A DNA stretch of 64,000 nt, from positions 992,001 through 1,056,000 of the forward strand of contig NW_025954961.1 of NCBI RefSeq assembly GCF_022376445.1, in the 5' to 3' direction. The notes below the pieces were generated by a model that saw only the letters and a program-made list of their open reading frames with translations, made no database searches and was not told where the DNA came from. Source of the stretch: Fomitopsis serialis (taxonomy: Eukaryota; Basidiomycota; Agaricomycetes; Polyporales; Fomitopsidaceae). Positions 12,065 through 24,524 of the stretch are shown piece after piece; positions within the stretch are counted from its first letter, which is position 1, and every line of letters starts with the position of its first letter. The translations under genes and the position numbers were made by a program.

Positions 12065-14434
12065 ATGACCGAAAACCAAGAACCCGTGGACTATCTCTCG
12101 CGCAACGCTCGGACTGATGATGTTGCACGGTCCATCTCGGGTTCCATTGACGAGAAGAAGATGGTCGAGGTCGACGAGAAGGTTGCTGTCGACGAAATCT
12201 CCGTGGATGGACTTGACTACAAGGATGAGGCGCTGCGGCTTGTTGGTATGGAACGAAAGGAGCAGTACACCGACGAACAGTACCTGAGAGTCCGTCGGAA
12301 ACTGGTAAGTACATACATATCACTGGATGGCGCGTGCGCCTTTGCCCGCCAGTCTCACAATTCGTGACTTCAGGACTGGGTCATTCCACCGTTATGCGGC
12401 GCGGTGTACTTCACGCAATATTTGTGAGTGAACTATCCATGCGATCGTCTAGATATCGACCACTAAATGTATCGCATCAAGGGACAAGACCGCGTTAAGC
12501 TATGCGAGGTGGGCTTCGTGCTACTCGAGTGCTTGAAGGGCCCGTCTCACTTGTGCGTTACAGTATCATGGGATTCCCTGTAACAGGTCAAGGCTACAAC
12601 GTCGTGGCCTTTTCCTTCTACATCGGTGAGCGACTCGCGTAGGAATTAAACACTGCCATGACTCATTGCTTGTCCCAGGCTTCTTCGTGTGGGTCTTCCC
12701 AACGATGTACATATCTCAGCGCACGCGTCTAGGAAAGTACCTAGGAGGCAACATTCTCTTGTGGGGCGCGATCATGATGCTGCATGCTATCCCGAAATCC
12801 TTCGCGCCCTTCTTTGTGTTGCGACTCTTGCTAGGTATGGCATGCGACGTGTTATGCACAATGACCCCTCGTTAACAACATGGAACTAGGGGCGCTCGAG
12901 AGTTGTGTTGCTCCTATCCTTATCCTTATTGTTTCTATGTTTTACAAGAAGGATGAACAGGTACGCCGCGAGATTTATATCTACCGCTAGATGTTCATGA
13001 AGTTGCTAGGCATCCAGGATAGCACTGTTCTACATGATGGTTAGTTCCAACTGTCCTTCGGCGGAGAGGCATACTTTGATCACACCTTAGAACGGCTTCT
13101 CCTCCGTATTTGGTGGATTCGTTGCCTATGTAAGTACTTGGGGAATGTTTCTACAAGCCATTCTGACTTCTGGGCCATTATAGGGCGTATCGTTCACAGA
13201 CAACCCGTCACTTCCTTCATACAAGGTTGTTTACATCTTACTCGGTGGCATGGCTATTGTCGTTGGCCTCTCAGTCTTGGTTTGGATGCCGGACTCCCCT
13301 TCGCATGCAAAGTTCTTGACTGAAGAAGAGAGGATCATTGCCATCGAACGTATCCGTGACGACCAAGGAGGAACAGAGAACAAGAAGCTCAAGAAGGACC
13401 AGCTGTTTGAAGCGCTCACTGATCTCCGGACGTGGCTCATCGTGCTTTCTACGCTGTTGAGTGAGGTTGCATGTAGTTCATTCACTGCGCAAGAACTCAC
13501 CGCGACATCCATTCAGCGAACATTCCCAACGGTGGCCTCGCGAACTGTAAGTACCGTTAGTCGTAGTCTTGTGATCTGTGTATTGAACGTGACGCATGAA
13601 GTCAGCAACATCATTGTGAAGGTGAGCATTTACTGATAACCTTTGAACAACCGCCTCACCGCGGTGTATTTGCTAGGGATACGGATATACGTTCGTCCGA
13701 TCTTTTTGAAACATTCCGTGGTAAAATTGATAACGTTTGCAGAACGAAGCAAACCTTGATCCTAACGGCTCCCAGCGGTTTGATTGGGTTCTTCACGACA
13801 ATTCTCGTTGGCTGGTGGTCCGACAGAACGGTGAGCCCACTTACCAGCGTCTTACTTGCGAACTGACCAGCTGTGTCAGAATGAACGGATGCTACCTATC
13901 GTCTTCGTTCTCATTCCGACCATTGTTGGTGCGGCCCTATTGGTCGCCATGAATGGTACTCGTGACAAGGGGGTCATTCTATTTGGTGAGCATCGCCACC
14001 GTCGGGTAATGTCCGCAAAATATCTGATTAAAAAACAAGCGGTATATATCATCGGCACCTACGGATCCTCGCTCTCCCAAATCTATGCTTACAACGCCAG
14101 CAACACCAGTGGCCATACGAAGAAAGTCACGTTAAACGCCATGACACTGGCTACATTCTGCGTTGCCAACATCATCGGCACGGAGACTTTCCAGCCGAAG
14201 GATGCACCGGGCTACCTCCCCGGCAAGATATCGATTCTAGTCCTTCTCAGTGCTGAAATCTTCCTCTGCTTCTTCATGCGGTGGTACAATCTGCATCTGA
14301 ACAAGAAGAAACGAAAGGTCATCGAACAGCTCAAAGAAGCAAACGGGTGGTCAGATGCAGACGTGGACAGGGAAAGGGAACGGCATGCCTTCATGGACAT
14401 GACCGACATGCAGTACGTGGATCGCCCGAACTGA
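12065..14434 (+). CDS. MFS permease of the allantoate/anion:cation symporter (Dal5-like) family
   Basis: Plasma-membrane secondary transporter for a small organic anion (allantoate, nicotinate, pantothenate and similar are known for the family); the substrate is not readable. Fifteen exons (12065-12304, 12374-12423, 12482-12508, 12564-12625, 12679-12834, 12890-12960, 13010-13039, 13091-13129, 13184-13460, 13517-13546, 13602-13621, 13677-13690, 13743-13830, 13880-13985, 14040-14434) join perfectly to 534 residues. The cytosolic N-terminus (about 80 residues, acidic) is followed by typical helices: WVIPPLCGAVYFTQYLDKTALSYAS, GGFVAYGVSFTDN, VVYILLGGMAIVVGLSVLVWMPDSP, TNIPNGGLANFSNIIVKGYGYT, GWWSDRTNERMLP and the long final block with SGHTKKVTLNAM and NIIGTETFQPKDAPGY. 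All are hallmarks of fungal ACS transporters. Two exons are very small (20 and 14 nt). Confidence 0.92.
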
Positions 14435-14784
14435 TTCTGAGTCGGCAGTTACTGAAGGTGATGCAGGAACCCGTACTTCGTATACACGAAGTGATAGGCC
14501 GTCGCAACGACTCTGGTCCTGGTAATGAGTAGAACGGATGTACGGCGTACTTACTATGTACCAGCCACAATCAAAATTAGAGTCGTAGACCTCGATGAGC
14601 GTGCGGCCAGTAACTTTCTGATTGCGAGCGTCTATCAGTACACTTTAGGTAGGTGGCGTGTTCAACGGAGTAACGACTTGAACTGGAACCGTGACCGCCG
14701 GCGCGGCGTGTCTACCAACTCAACACATTCAACACCTCAACCCACGAATTTGCTACCGTCCTCCGTGGCTTTTTATTCTCACGT

Positions 14785-17548
14785 ATGCAAGGACGGAAGA
14801 ACTTGAAGTCACTTGACACTGAAACTGTGCCGCTGAACGCCACGAATCTGCAGTCTATCCTGCCGCTCAATCAGACAGGGCGAAGCTCATCCATAACTTC
14901 ATCGAGTCACAGCGGACGTATCTTGTCCGCTATGCCAGCGAAGGTCGCGCCGCCTCTGCCGCTTGGGACCGCGACACACTCACTGGGGGAGGTACCGCAA
15001 CACGCGCGCACGAGGATTCTTCTAGAGAGATCTTGGCTTCAGCTTTCGACACGCCGGTGCTGAAACCACGAGTCCCGGTGGTACAGGAAGTCCAACCGGA
15101 CCTCCGTCTCGGGAAGACCTGGAGGCCATGGATGGTGGCGCTAGAGCAGTCCGGTCAAAGGTTGAACGGGCCAAAGCCTCCAAGGTGCCGGAACCTACAG
15201 TTGTCCAGCCCCAAAGCCATAAAGAGAACGTACTGGAACTGGGGATAAAGCATTCAGCAAAGCACAGTGGGCGTAAGGGAGACGACAGGACAGCGTCTAG
15301 ACCTGTGAACAAGCAGCTCACTCTCGATCGATATGCTACGAAGGCGGAAGCGAAGACCAAGCAGTCCAACAAACGACAACACAGCCCTGATTCTCCAGAT
15401 CCCGAGCACTCCGCACGTATGTACTGAATCAGTGGATTTAGAATACGGATTTCGCTGACGTAGCCCGCGTAGGACTCGCTGAACGACGAGAGAGAAGACG
15501 CATGAAACGAGCTATCGTAGCACCCAAAGCCTCCGTCTCCCGAGCGAGCGATGAAGAGGATGGCTCTACCAGCGGAAGGCGAGAGGTCACGAGAGGGAAA
15601 AGGGCAAAGAAGAGCACATCCCTGGCGGCCGGTCTTGCGCTCATGCATGGTTTCACGGCGAAGAATATTGGCACAAATCGATTGACGGTAACTAAACCTG
15701 CTGCTCTGCGCTTTGTGCAATTGCTGACTACGGGCCTTATGGTAAGGCACAACCACAACGTCGGAACGGTGTTTTTAATAAGGGCAAAGCGTCTGCTAAT
15801 GTAGGTATCGCGACGAATGCCAAGCGGGGTACGTATACATCGTCTCGTCTCACTAGATATCTGTCTGACTGATACATTCAGGCGCCATAACCACGGTGTT
15901 TTCTGAGACCGAGTTTCTGAACCAATCGAAACGTAGGTCCACGATTCATGGAGAGTCATTCGACGGGACATCGTCGAAGAACTCCCGTTATGTGACAAGC
16001 TCAGACAGCGGCGGGGAAGAGCATGTGCAACAGCGCTTGGAGCTCAGCATCTCCAACGAGGTGGTAAAGAAGAACAGGTCAAAGCGTTCTCAGTTCGAAG
16101 ATGACAGGCGCGAAGCTCCTGGCAACGATGAGCAGTCACAGTCCTCGATCTCTTCGACTAAGCAGGAGAATATGAGAGCGGCATCGATTGTCTGGGATAT
16201 AGAACATGACGGCAAAAGTCTACCCTCTGGTAGCGAATGCACTGGCGTCGAGAAGCCGGACGATGGTACTGTTGTGTTGAACACGCAATCCAAGAAGTGG
16301 ACGGAGACCATGACGAAGCCACCACCCAGGTCAACATCTAAAGTAGAACCTGTTCAAGACGAAGCGCGAGCCGATCAGCGTGGAGAAGCGGGGAGAACAC
16401 GCCTGGGTCTCGATGCTACACTGGCAGCCGATCGTACCTCCACTATGTCCCTTCGGCCCTCGGAGTCTGCCTCGCAACTTCCAACTCACCCGGTCTCGTC
16501 TACGCTCCTGCCGCACGCGTCAAGATTCTTCGCACCTCTGCCGATTGTACCTAGCGGGTATGACAATAACAAGTCCGCGTCTGCTGTACAAGAAGAGGCG
16601 GCCTCTCCTCTGCTCTCGCCATCACCGTCGGCGTCCGAACATACTAGTGGGCAATACCTCCCGTCGGCCTCCCATATCGCACCACAAGCCGTGGGGTCAC
16701 CATCGACCAACGTGGACTCCCTGACTCGCATGTGTCCAGCTCCCATATCTCTTTCCATCTTAGATCGGGAACTGCAGGCTCTCGATGATGACGATCGCGG
16801 TTTGCTATACGCTGTTCACAGCCAGGATCTCAGCACGCACCGTGGACAAGACGAGCAGGATTCACAATTCGGAGTGCAGGACCCGCGCCAACGTTCGAAT
16901 TGTTGGCGTACTCGGTCAGCAACAATGAACTCTGCTCTGAGCCATCGGCGCTTACCTTCTTTCAGGCCCTCCCTGAGGCGCACGAGTGGTACGACCAATC
17001 GGAGTGTGTGGAATGGCAAGAGGGACCGGTTGACTCCGTCATGGCCGAAGCTGATACTGAGGCTACTTGGCATCCTGACTTTATCGACGACGAACTTGGC
17101 CGACTGGACGACTGGCAGGAGGCTTTCAACGCTCAAATTGGCCTCGAAGACGCGGCGTTATCGTACTGGGACGGAGAGCCTGCAGAAGGTTTGCTAGGCT
17201 TACTCCTGCATACGAGCCTCAGGCAGAAGAACGCCCCGAATCCTACGCCTGCGACCAAGAATTGTATGAAGATGAAGAGGAGAGCTCCGATATACTCCAG
17301 GGGCCTTCGCGACCACAGACTACTTCGTCATGGTGCTCGGCAACGTCGGAGCAAGCGATGTCCTACTCTCCGAGTGCCATCGCAAGTGAAGTATCCACGG
17401 AGTTGTTGGTTCCGCAATTCGCTCAAGGTCGTGATCTACTCCTGGGCCTCACGGCACGAATGATAATCAAAATTCTTACTCCATTCACAATGTTGAAGAA
17501 GACGTCGCAAGGAGTCTTCGCGGGCATTGGTTACCCCAACGGTCGTAA
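14785..17548 (+). CDS. Charged, largely disordered protein of unknown function (several frame steps)
   Basis: No family recognised. Coding character is clear because adjacent pieces join through good introns: IHNFIESQRTYLVRYASEG, then SREDLEAMDGGARAVRSKVE, then RPVNKQLTLDRYATKAEAK, an intron near 15420, ERRERRRMKRAIVAPK, MHGFTAKNIGTNRLT, an intron, RRNGVFNKGKASANVG, an intron at about 15831-15881, and the long exon from 15882. The C-terminal half is acidic (WHPDFIDDELGRLDDWQEAF, SWCSATSEQ, LLVPQFAQGRDLLLGLTAR) and ends RSLRGHWLPQRS. QLTLDRY resembles a degenerate PCNA-interaction motif, which is speculative. At about 15075, 16880, 17210 and 17459 the frame steps as if one base is missing each time. 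The start near 14785 is uncertain and an upstream exon is possible. A nuclear role is a guess from the basic clusters. Confidence 0.55.
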
Positions 17549-17985
17549 CTTTGGCGTCGCATGTCTGGTCGATTCTGCGCCTGTATGTACCTACAGTACG
17601 GGCTCTAAACTCGGAGAATGGAAGAAACGTCTGGTCAATTCCATCATTTGGGTTTTCAGGCTTTCGTTAGTGATATTTTGTCCTGTCAAATCATGCCAGT
17701 CGGACTCTGTATGCCGGTGTGATAGCTTTGCCCACCGAATGCCTCTCTGTGCGAAGCACAGCGCCGGCGCGCTCGCTTGGCGCCTGTGAGTCAATTGAGC
17801 CACAAACGCGTTCGTGACGGGTCACGGTTGTGACCCAGCGCGACTGTATCAAGCGCGACTCGGACTGCCCCTAACGCGACCCACCACTGCTTCCCTCTCC
17901 CCTCTCGCCACCGCGACGCTCGTTCCGCGCGCATTCATCCGTACCGAGCACTCGAATATCTTACAGGTCACAACCTGTCCTCGCC
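17549..17985 (+). other. Short intergenic region upstream of the GTPase gene
   Basis: About 440 bp between two genes on the same strand, without a supported gene. It probably holds the 3' UTR of the upstream gene and the promoter of the GTPase. Confidence 0.4.
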
Positions 17986-20900
17986 ATGAGCGCGAAGGAA
18001 AACGAAGCGTCCAAAGTGGTCTGTGTGGTGTCGTGGTTCACTAATACTCAAGTATCTCATCACCTTCACTCTGTCAGGACGCAGTGCCTTTCATCAAACC
18101 CGAACCAGAGGAACACAAGATTCTTACTCCGGGTGAGAATGCTCCCGACGTGAAAAGTCCAAGTCGCAAAGTCAAACCGGAACCCATAGAGGCCACGCGT
18201 GGTGTGCGTCGTTAATTTATCCTTGAATGCGACGGAAGTCTTCATAAATATAATCAGGCTTTGAACCGTGTCAAGCCAGAACCTGATACTGGGTATGACA
18301 ACCTAGGTGCTCACAACATGGCATACCTGCCGCAGAAGCGCAGCTTCCTCCACGCGCAGCCCCTCTCAGCAGGACGGCTTCAAAAATTCACAGCCTCTGT
18401 ACAAGGTGTTCAAGTCTCTGGACGATATCAACTACTTGCCCGAGGATGCGCTGAAGGAAGGCTTGGGTATGGTGAAAACGATTAAGGCCAACATCAAGAC
18501 CCTCGAAGTAGGCAGCAAGTTACGTAAGGACGTCTGGTTGCGAGAAATTGAGAGGTAATCATTCACGATTACCTTTCCACTTGCGTGTCTAAAACATACC
18601 CTATGCAGTCTTCAGAGCCAAGGCGCGCCGACAACCATGATAGCCGTCTGTGGAGGTGAGCCTTCTGTCACCAGGAATTTGAGCGAATTTGTACATATAT
18701 GCGCCCTCTCAGCGACTGGAGCCGGAAAGTCGTCTATATTGAATGCTATCCTCGACGGTAAGTCATTTGACACGCCCTGCTGCAGCCGGCTCATACCTAC
18801 GTGTGGTGTTTTGATAGACAATGTCGTGCCCACTAGCGGCATGCGAGCTTGCACGGCCGTAGTTACCGAGATTTCGTACCATGCAAAGAAGACGATCGAC
18901 GCAGACATTTCCTTCTTGTCGGAGAAGGAGTGGAGAGAGGAACTAGCTGTCCTACTCAAAGACATGATTGACGAGGATGGCAATGTCAAGCGAACTACCG
19001 ACCTTCGTGGCGAAGCAGGAGTGGCATGGTCGAAGGTATGCCGCATGTTAGTGCTATCCACTGATTATTGACATCGGAGGCACAGGTGCATGCAGTGTAC
19101 CCCAAGATTACCCAGGACATGCTCGCGAAGATGTCTGTTGACCAGATCATTGCACGTGATCCCAGTACGTCCTTCGAACATATAGTCCGTTTTTCGTGTT
19201 GTTGTCTAAATATGTACTTCAGACATCAGAGCTATTCTGGGGACGACGAAGCACGTTTGTGCCCACAATTCGCAAGCTTTCGCGAAGGAGATAGCCAAGT
19301 ACATTGACTCCAAAGAGAAGAAGCACGGGAAGAAGAACAAGAAAGACAAGAGAAAAACAAGGAGGCGTCGGGCAGCCTCATGGATATACTCAAGAAGGAT
19401 AACAAGAAGAAGGACAAGGACGAGGATGGTCCTGCGTTTTGGCCGCTGATTCGGCAAGTCCAAGTGAAATGCGACTCGCCCGCGCTGTCCACCGGGGCTA
19501 TTCTGGTCGACTTGCCTGGTGTGGCAGACGCTAACGCAGCGCGAAACAACATCGCGAAAGATTACATGAAGAAGTGTGACTGCATCTGGATCCTTGCGCC
19601 TATCACACGAGCAGTAGACGACAAGACGGCGCGTGGTAAGTGTCGATGATCACTTACACCTTACCGCCCACTGAGCCACGATGCACCTCACTAGACCTGA
19701 TGGGAGATGCTTTCAAGATGCAGCTCATGAGTGCGTATATCTTCGATTATCTTCCAGCATACATAGACTGACTTCTTGCTCGTAGTGGGTAAGCCGAACA
19801 CAACAATGCGAGGTCCATAACTGAGCATTAATTATCAGATGGCGTTATGACGACCATGCTATCACCTTCATTGGTTAGTCTTCACTTATCTCTGAGGAAT
19901 TGTTGGCTCATGGCCGAGTTTCCAGCAAGCAATGTGATGACGTCTCGTGCAGTGAAGTGATCCAAGCACTGAGCCTCGATGACGAGCCTGAGCTTGAGAA
20001 GATCGAGGAGCAGATTGATCGGTGTAAGGAGGAGACCAATGAATGGCGACGGAAGAAGATCCAGGCCGAGGACTCTGCGAAAGGTCAGCATCGTAGTGGC
20101 CGTCTTATACCTATTATTAACCTCGACGGACAGACATCGATTCGAATTGAAGGAGATCCGCGCATACCTCGCAGAGTACCAAGAGCACAAGAAGGCACTC
20201 CAGAACGGAGACCCGTTCGAGAGGCGGCTTACAGCCACGGCTCAGGCAAGAAGGGACAGTTAGCATCCAGAGGGAAGAAGCGCAAGAACAACCGCGGTGG
20301 CAAGAAGGGTTCAAAGAAGAGAAGGAGTGGCTCTGCGTCCAGTGACAACGACGACTTCATTGACGACGACTCTGACTCTTCTGAATCAGACTCTGACTCC
20401 GATTCCCAAGAAGAATCGGACAAGAGCGACAGCGACGATGAGGACGCGTCTGATGCGTCTGGTTCTGAGTCTTCGGACAAGGAGGACGGCAACGAGGAGA
20501 ACATGATGGACGTCGAGGAAGAAGAAGTCACCATAGAGAGCCTTGAGCGCAAGATCAGCGAGGCCAAGGAGGCCATCAAGGCGGGACGAGTCGAGCTCTC
20601 TGAGTTCCGCAAGCAGAAGAAGGAGGCCAACGACATGCTCGCCACCTTGAAGAAGAAACAGGTGAAGACGCAGAGAGACAAGAACGCCTTCTGCTCGCTC
20701 AGGCGTTCAGAGGTGAGAACTCGTGCATCGTACTCTTTGATTCTCCGTTGATCGCGCATGTAGTTCTCTCGCGACGTGCTCAAAGAGGATTTCCGCCAGG
20801 GACTGAAAGATTTGGATGGTATAGTGTAGTGCCATTTCTTCAACGACCCAATCAGCTCACGTCGTCAACAGATGCTGCCGCTGAAGAGCGCGACCCGGAT

Positions 20901-22798
20901 AGCTTTGACCCAACGAAGAACCTTCGCGGTACGCAGGTTACCCTGATCATCTACATATATATATATATATATCTGACACTGCCTATGCGCTACCTTAGAC
21001 TACTCCGCCATCGACCTCCCGGTCTTCACTTGTTCAGCACGGGACTACGTGCGAATCAAGGGTAAGCAAGTATCACACTGCTCGCGTACAGCAAGTATTG
21101 ATACGAGGCTCTACAGGGCAAGTAAAGGGCGACGGCGACCCTTCGTGCTTCTGCAGAGTCGAGGACACTGGTATCCCCGAGCTCCAGAAATGGTGCCACA
21201 CGCTCACTGTTGCCTCCCGCGAGCGCGCGGCGCGCAACTTTCTCATTCACCTGAAGACCTTCGGCAACTCCGTCAGGTCGTACGTGGAAGGCATCGGCGA
21301 CGTGACCGTGACCGACCGCGAGGCAATGCGCGCGAAGTGGGAGTCCATGCAAGACGACGGGGACGAGGACGAGGACGATATGGACGCGATGCTCTACGGT
21401 GGCGGCTGGGCTAGCTCCGACCCCTTGGACGACATGGATGCGCTGGACCCTTACGCGCTCGCAGGCCTGCCCCGTGCCAATCTGTACTCGATGCACAGGC
21501 CGGCCGCCCCCAAGGTTGACGGGCGTGGAGAGCCCATCGGTATCACGCCGCGGCTAGTGAAGGTACGATCGAGTGCTCATTCGACACGCTGTCTGACATG
21601 TTCGACTTCGCACGCAGGATTTCAAGCAGGTCGTCCGCGAATGCGTCAAGGGCCTGCAAGATCGCTTCAGGGATGGATTGGAGGAGAAGTGCAAGACGGG
21701 TGCGGAGAATGTGCGTAGACCTTCTGGGATAGCCGTGACCTTGACTCATGCCACCACAGGCGTCCTCTGCCGCGCTGGAAACTTCGGACGCCTTTGCGGC
21801 CTCCATGCACTGGGGCACTTACCGAGCCAGTAAGCCCGACAAAAGACTTTCTGACACCTTGGATCCGCTGACAGCGCTCTGTTCCAGCTTTGCGGCGCCA
21901 CGGGTCCTGGCGGCAGGACCTGAACGTCGAGCTCACGAACCCGTTCACGCGGCAGATCGCCAGCTCGTGGCAGAAGGTGTTCGAGGCGGACCTCTTCTCC
22001 GCGTTCGAGAAGTCGACCCTGTTCGTGATCGACAACCTCCTGAAGGACGTCGAGGAGTCCGCGGCGCCGGGGCTGAAGGAGCGCGCGCGCGGCCAGGGCG
22101 AGCTGTGCCTGCAGGAGGCGAAGATCGCGCTGAAGAAGACGATGGACGTCGTGCGCGACACGATGTCCTCGCAGCAGAAGGAGACGAGCCGCAGCCTCGC
22201 GCCGCACGTGCAGGAGCAGCTGTTCGACGGCTACGACGCCGCCATGGAGGAGCGAGGGCTCGGCAGCGTCGCCCGCCAGAAGGTACGCACACACCGTACA
22301 TCGCGATCTCACCGCAGGTTGTGCTCGCGGGGGAGACACGATGCTGACGCATGGTGCACTTTTTTCTGCAGGCTGTGTTCCACAACTACGTGAGCGACAT
22401 CAAGGACGAGATGTTCGAGGGCGCGGTGGATGTGCTGTTCGGGCGCTTGGACACCGCGGCGGAGGCAGTTGGCAAGGCGCTCGAGGAGGCGTTTGAGGCG
22501 CTCGCGCAGAAGGTGCGTCGACATTCCACGTTCACAACCTCCCCCCCCCGCAGCGGGATGCGTGGTAGTTTCACGATGTTTCAGGTTCTGACAGCCTCCG
22601 CGTTTCTGTTGTCAGATCGAAGTCAGCATTGCGGTGCTATGGGAGGGCGTCCGCGACGACCCGGCGCAGGTGAAGGCGCGCGAGGCGGTGATCGCGAGCA
22701 TGACAGAGATCATCGCGCAGGTGAACCTCTGGCAGCAGGCCGACGCCGTGCGCCGGCAGCCTGCGGATGCTATGAACATGGAGGGTGAGGAGGAGTGA
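17986..22798 (+). CDS. Large dynamin-like GTPase resembling nuclear GTPase SLIP-GC
   Basis: P-loop GTPase with a dynamin-type head and a long helical stalk, similar in plan to vertebrate SLIP-GC (NUGGC). The start is MSAKENEASKV at 17986; early exons are acidic with repeated KPEP motifs. The head begins with LREIESLQSQGAPTTMIAVC, then the P-loop GATGAGKSSILNAIL, the switch I region VVPTSGMRACTAVVTEI, a Lys-rich insert (19320-19430), the G3 motif ILVDLPGVADANAARN, and a SKCDD-type G4 near 19925. The middle holds KKRKNNRGGKKGSKKRR, a Ser/Asp/Glu run (20340-20520) and coiled coil. The C-terminal stalk (DFKQVVRECVKGLQDRF onward) reads cleanly to GEEE and stop. Basic stretches could be NLSs. Frame steps occur near 18370, 19349 (poly-A), 19846, 19928 and 20258; all except 18370 fit one missing base. 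The intron at about 20932-20997 contains an AT microsatellite. Confidence 0.82.
20955..20972. repeat. (AT)9 microsatellite
   Basis: Nine AT dinucleotides inside an intron of the GTPase gene. It is probably length-variable between strains. Confidence 0.9.
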
Positions 22799-24524
22799 GC
22801 CTGCGGGCCTCTCTGGCTGTGTCATCGCTGGCAGGCCAGGGTCTCGCGGCGAGTGCTGCGTGATCTCGTGCTCTAGATGCGGTTCTTACATTATCCATTA
22901 TCCACGTATGCGTCGTGCTTTCTTGTGCTCTCGTCCGTTGAATTCTACTTCTGAATAAGCGTGTTTGTGCTTGGTACCATATGCGAAGATTAGTCGTACA
23001 AACGCTAGTGTACCCCCGTACGGACCGTCTGCGTCTGTTTCCCCTCTTGCTCAAATTAGTGTATTCCGATTGCCGTATGAACTTTTCGCATGTTGTTGCT
23101 TGTGACTCTACTCCGACTATACTTGCTTGCTCTCTATAGACAGTACGAGTAGCCGCCAGTAATATATCCGAACCTTATGCTTGCTTTATGAGCCCCTGCC
23201 AGCTGACCACCGGGTACTCAGCACTGTCGACGGGTGCAGAGGGACGGCACTGGTACCTGTTGCTTCTGAATCTAATTCGATACTAGGTCCCGTCATAGAC
23301 TCGGACGTCCGAGAACCGGGGGTCCACAAAAGGGGCAAGAAGACGAGTCCATAAGCAGGCGATCTACGCTGTGCATTGACTCTTAGGGTTCACCGCGTCG
23401 CTGCCGGTGGACAACGCCATCAGGCTCTCTCCCAGGTCGTCGTTCGCCTGGGAGGCCGGCGACGATACGGGGATACATCGCAGGCCTCGTGCGTCGTGCC
23501 GGTACGCACGCACGTCGACTAAGGTTACGGTCCTGCTTCGAATCCAGTGCTCGCAGGTGGTATCATGGGAGGCCGCACGCGCAGTGACACTGACACGGTG
23601 GGCGAATCCTCGACTCAGATCCGGAGATGTTCCACCACCTCAGTCTCAGTCCGATTCGATGCCAGTCCGTCCTCGGTTCAAGAGACACCGGACTGCCCGC
23701 TCTGACTCTGCTTCGAACTCGTCATTGGCGGTGCTGTCTGCCAGGTCGCCCGGCACGGCTCTCGGATGACGTTATGGAATAAAACATATGTACCGCGCCC
23801 CGGCGGCGGAGGCCTCACCCCGTGCGCGCCCAGGCGACACGCTAGCCACGAGGCGATGTATGTAGGTGCGCAGACTTGGCGCAGACGGTGGACAGCGATG
23901 ACGTCGTCGTGCCTTGACGCGCTCACGTCATGCCCGACGCCGGGCGCCGGCGTCGGTACCGCGCAGCCCGTCCGGGTGGCGATCCGAGTCCGACGACCGT
24001 GCCTGATGTGCGCGCGTCCCGCCCCGAGCTCGAAACGTTTGGAGTTATTTGAGTTTGAGTCGATTTTGAATTGTCTCTGGCCGGGTAAGCGGTACAAGTA
24101 CAATACACTGATGGGGGCGCTGCAGAGAGGATGCACCGACGGTGCGACTACCCGTACACACACTTTCGACCCATCCACGGTCGAGCACAATGGGGAAGAG
24201 ATATAGTACAAGTATGCGGCGGTGCGAATAAGATTTTGGTTGAAGAGGATGCGTATTGGTAAGATGGATGGTATGTGAATTGTCATGAAGAGTCGTGAGA
24301 GCACGTTCAATACCAGTGCGGGGTCGTCACGAACATAAGAAGCGTTAACGTTAATAAAAGGAAAGCAAGCAAGACGAACGAAGACGAGGAAGCGAGACCA
24401 CTATAACTCAAGACAAACGGTGCATGCGGCGCGTTACGACAGCCCAAGCACTGGGGAGAGCGACTCGCTGGCACCAGCACCAGCGAGTCGAGGCGTCGCG
24501 GGTGCCCCGCCGCGGACGCGGCCC
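22799..24524. other. Intergenic region without supported genes
   Basis: About 1.7 kb between two genes that end towards each other. Overlapping GC-rich open frames exist on both strands (for example plus 23407-23769 and minus 23678-24310), but none shows a family, splice signals or a consistent coding pattern. Confidence 0.5.

Noticed and set aside
15022..15756. 244-codon open frame on the minus strand
   Set aside because: It is antisense to the charged protein whose plus-strand pieces join through good introns. Its composition looks like a shadow of that coding strand.
23531..23545. CTTCGAATCC, another T-loop-like sequence
   Set aside because: No cloverleaf can be formed with the flanking bases.
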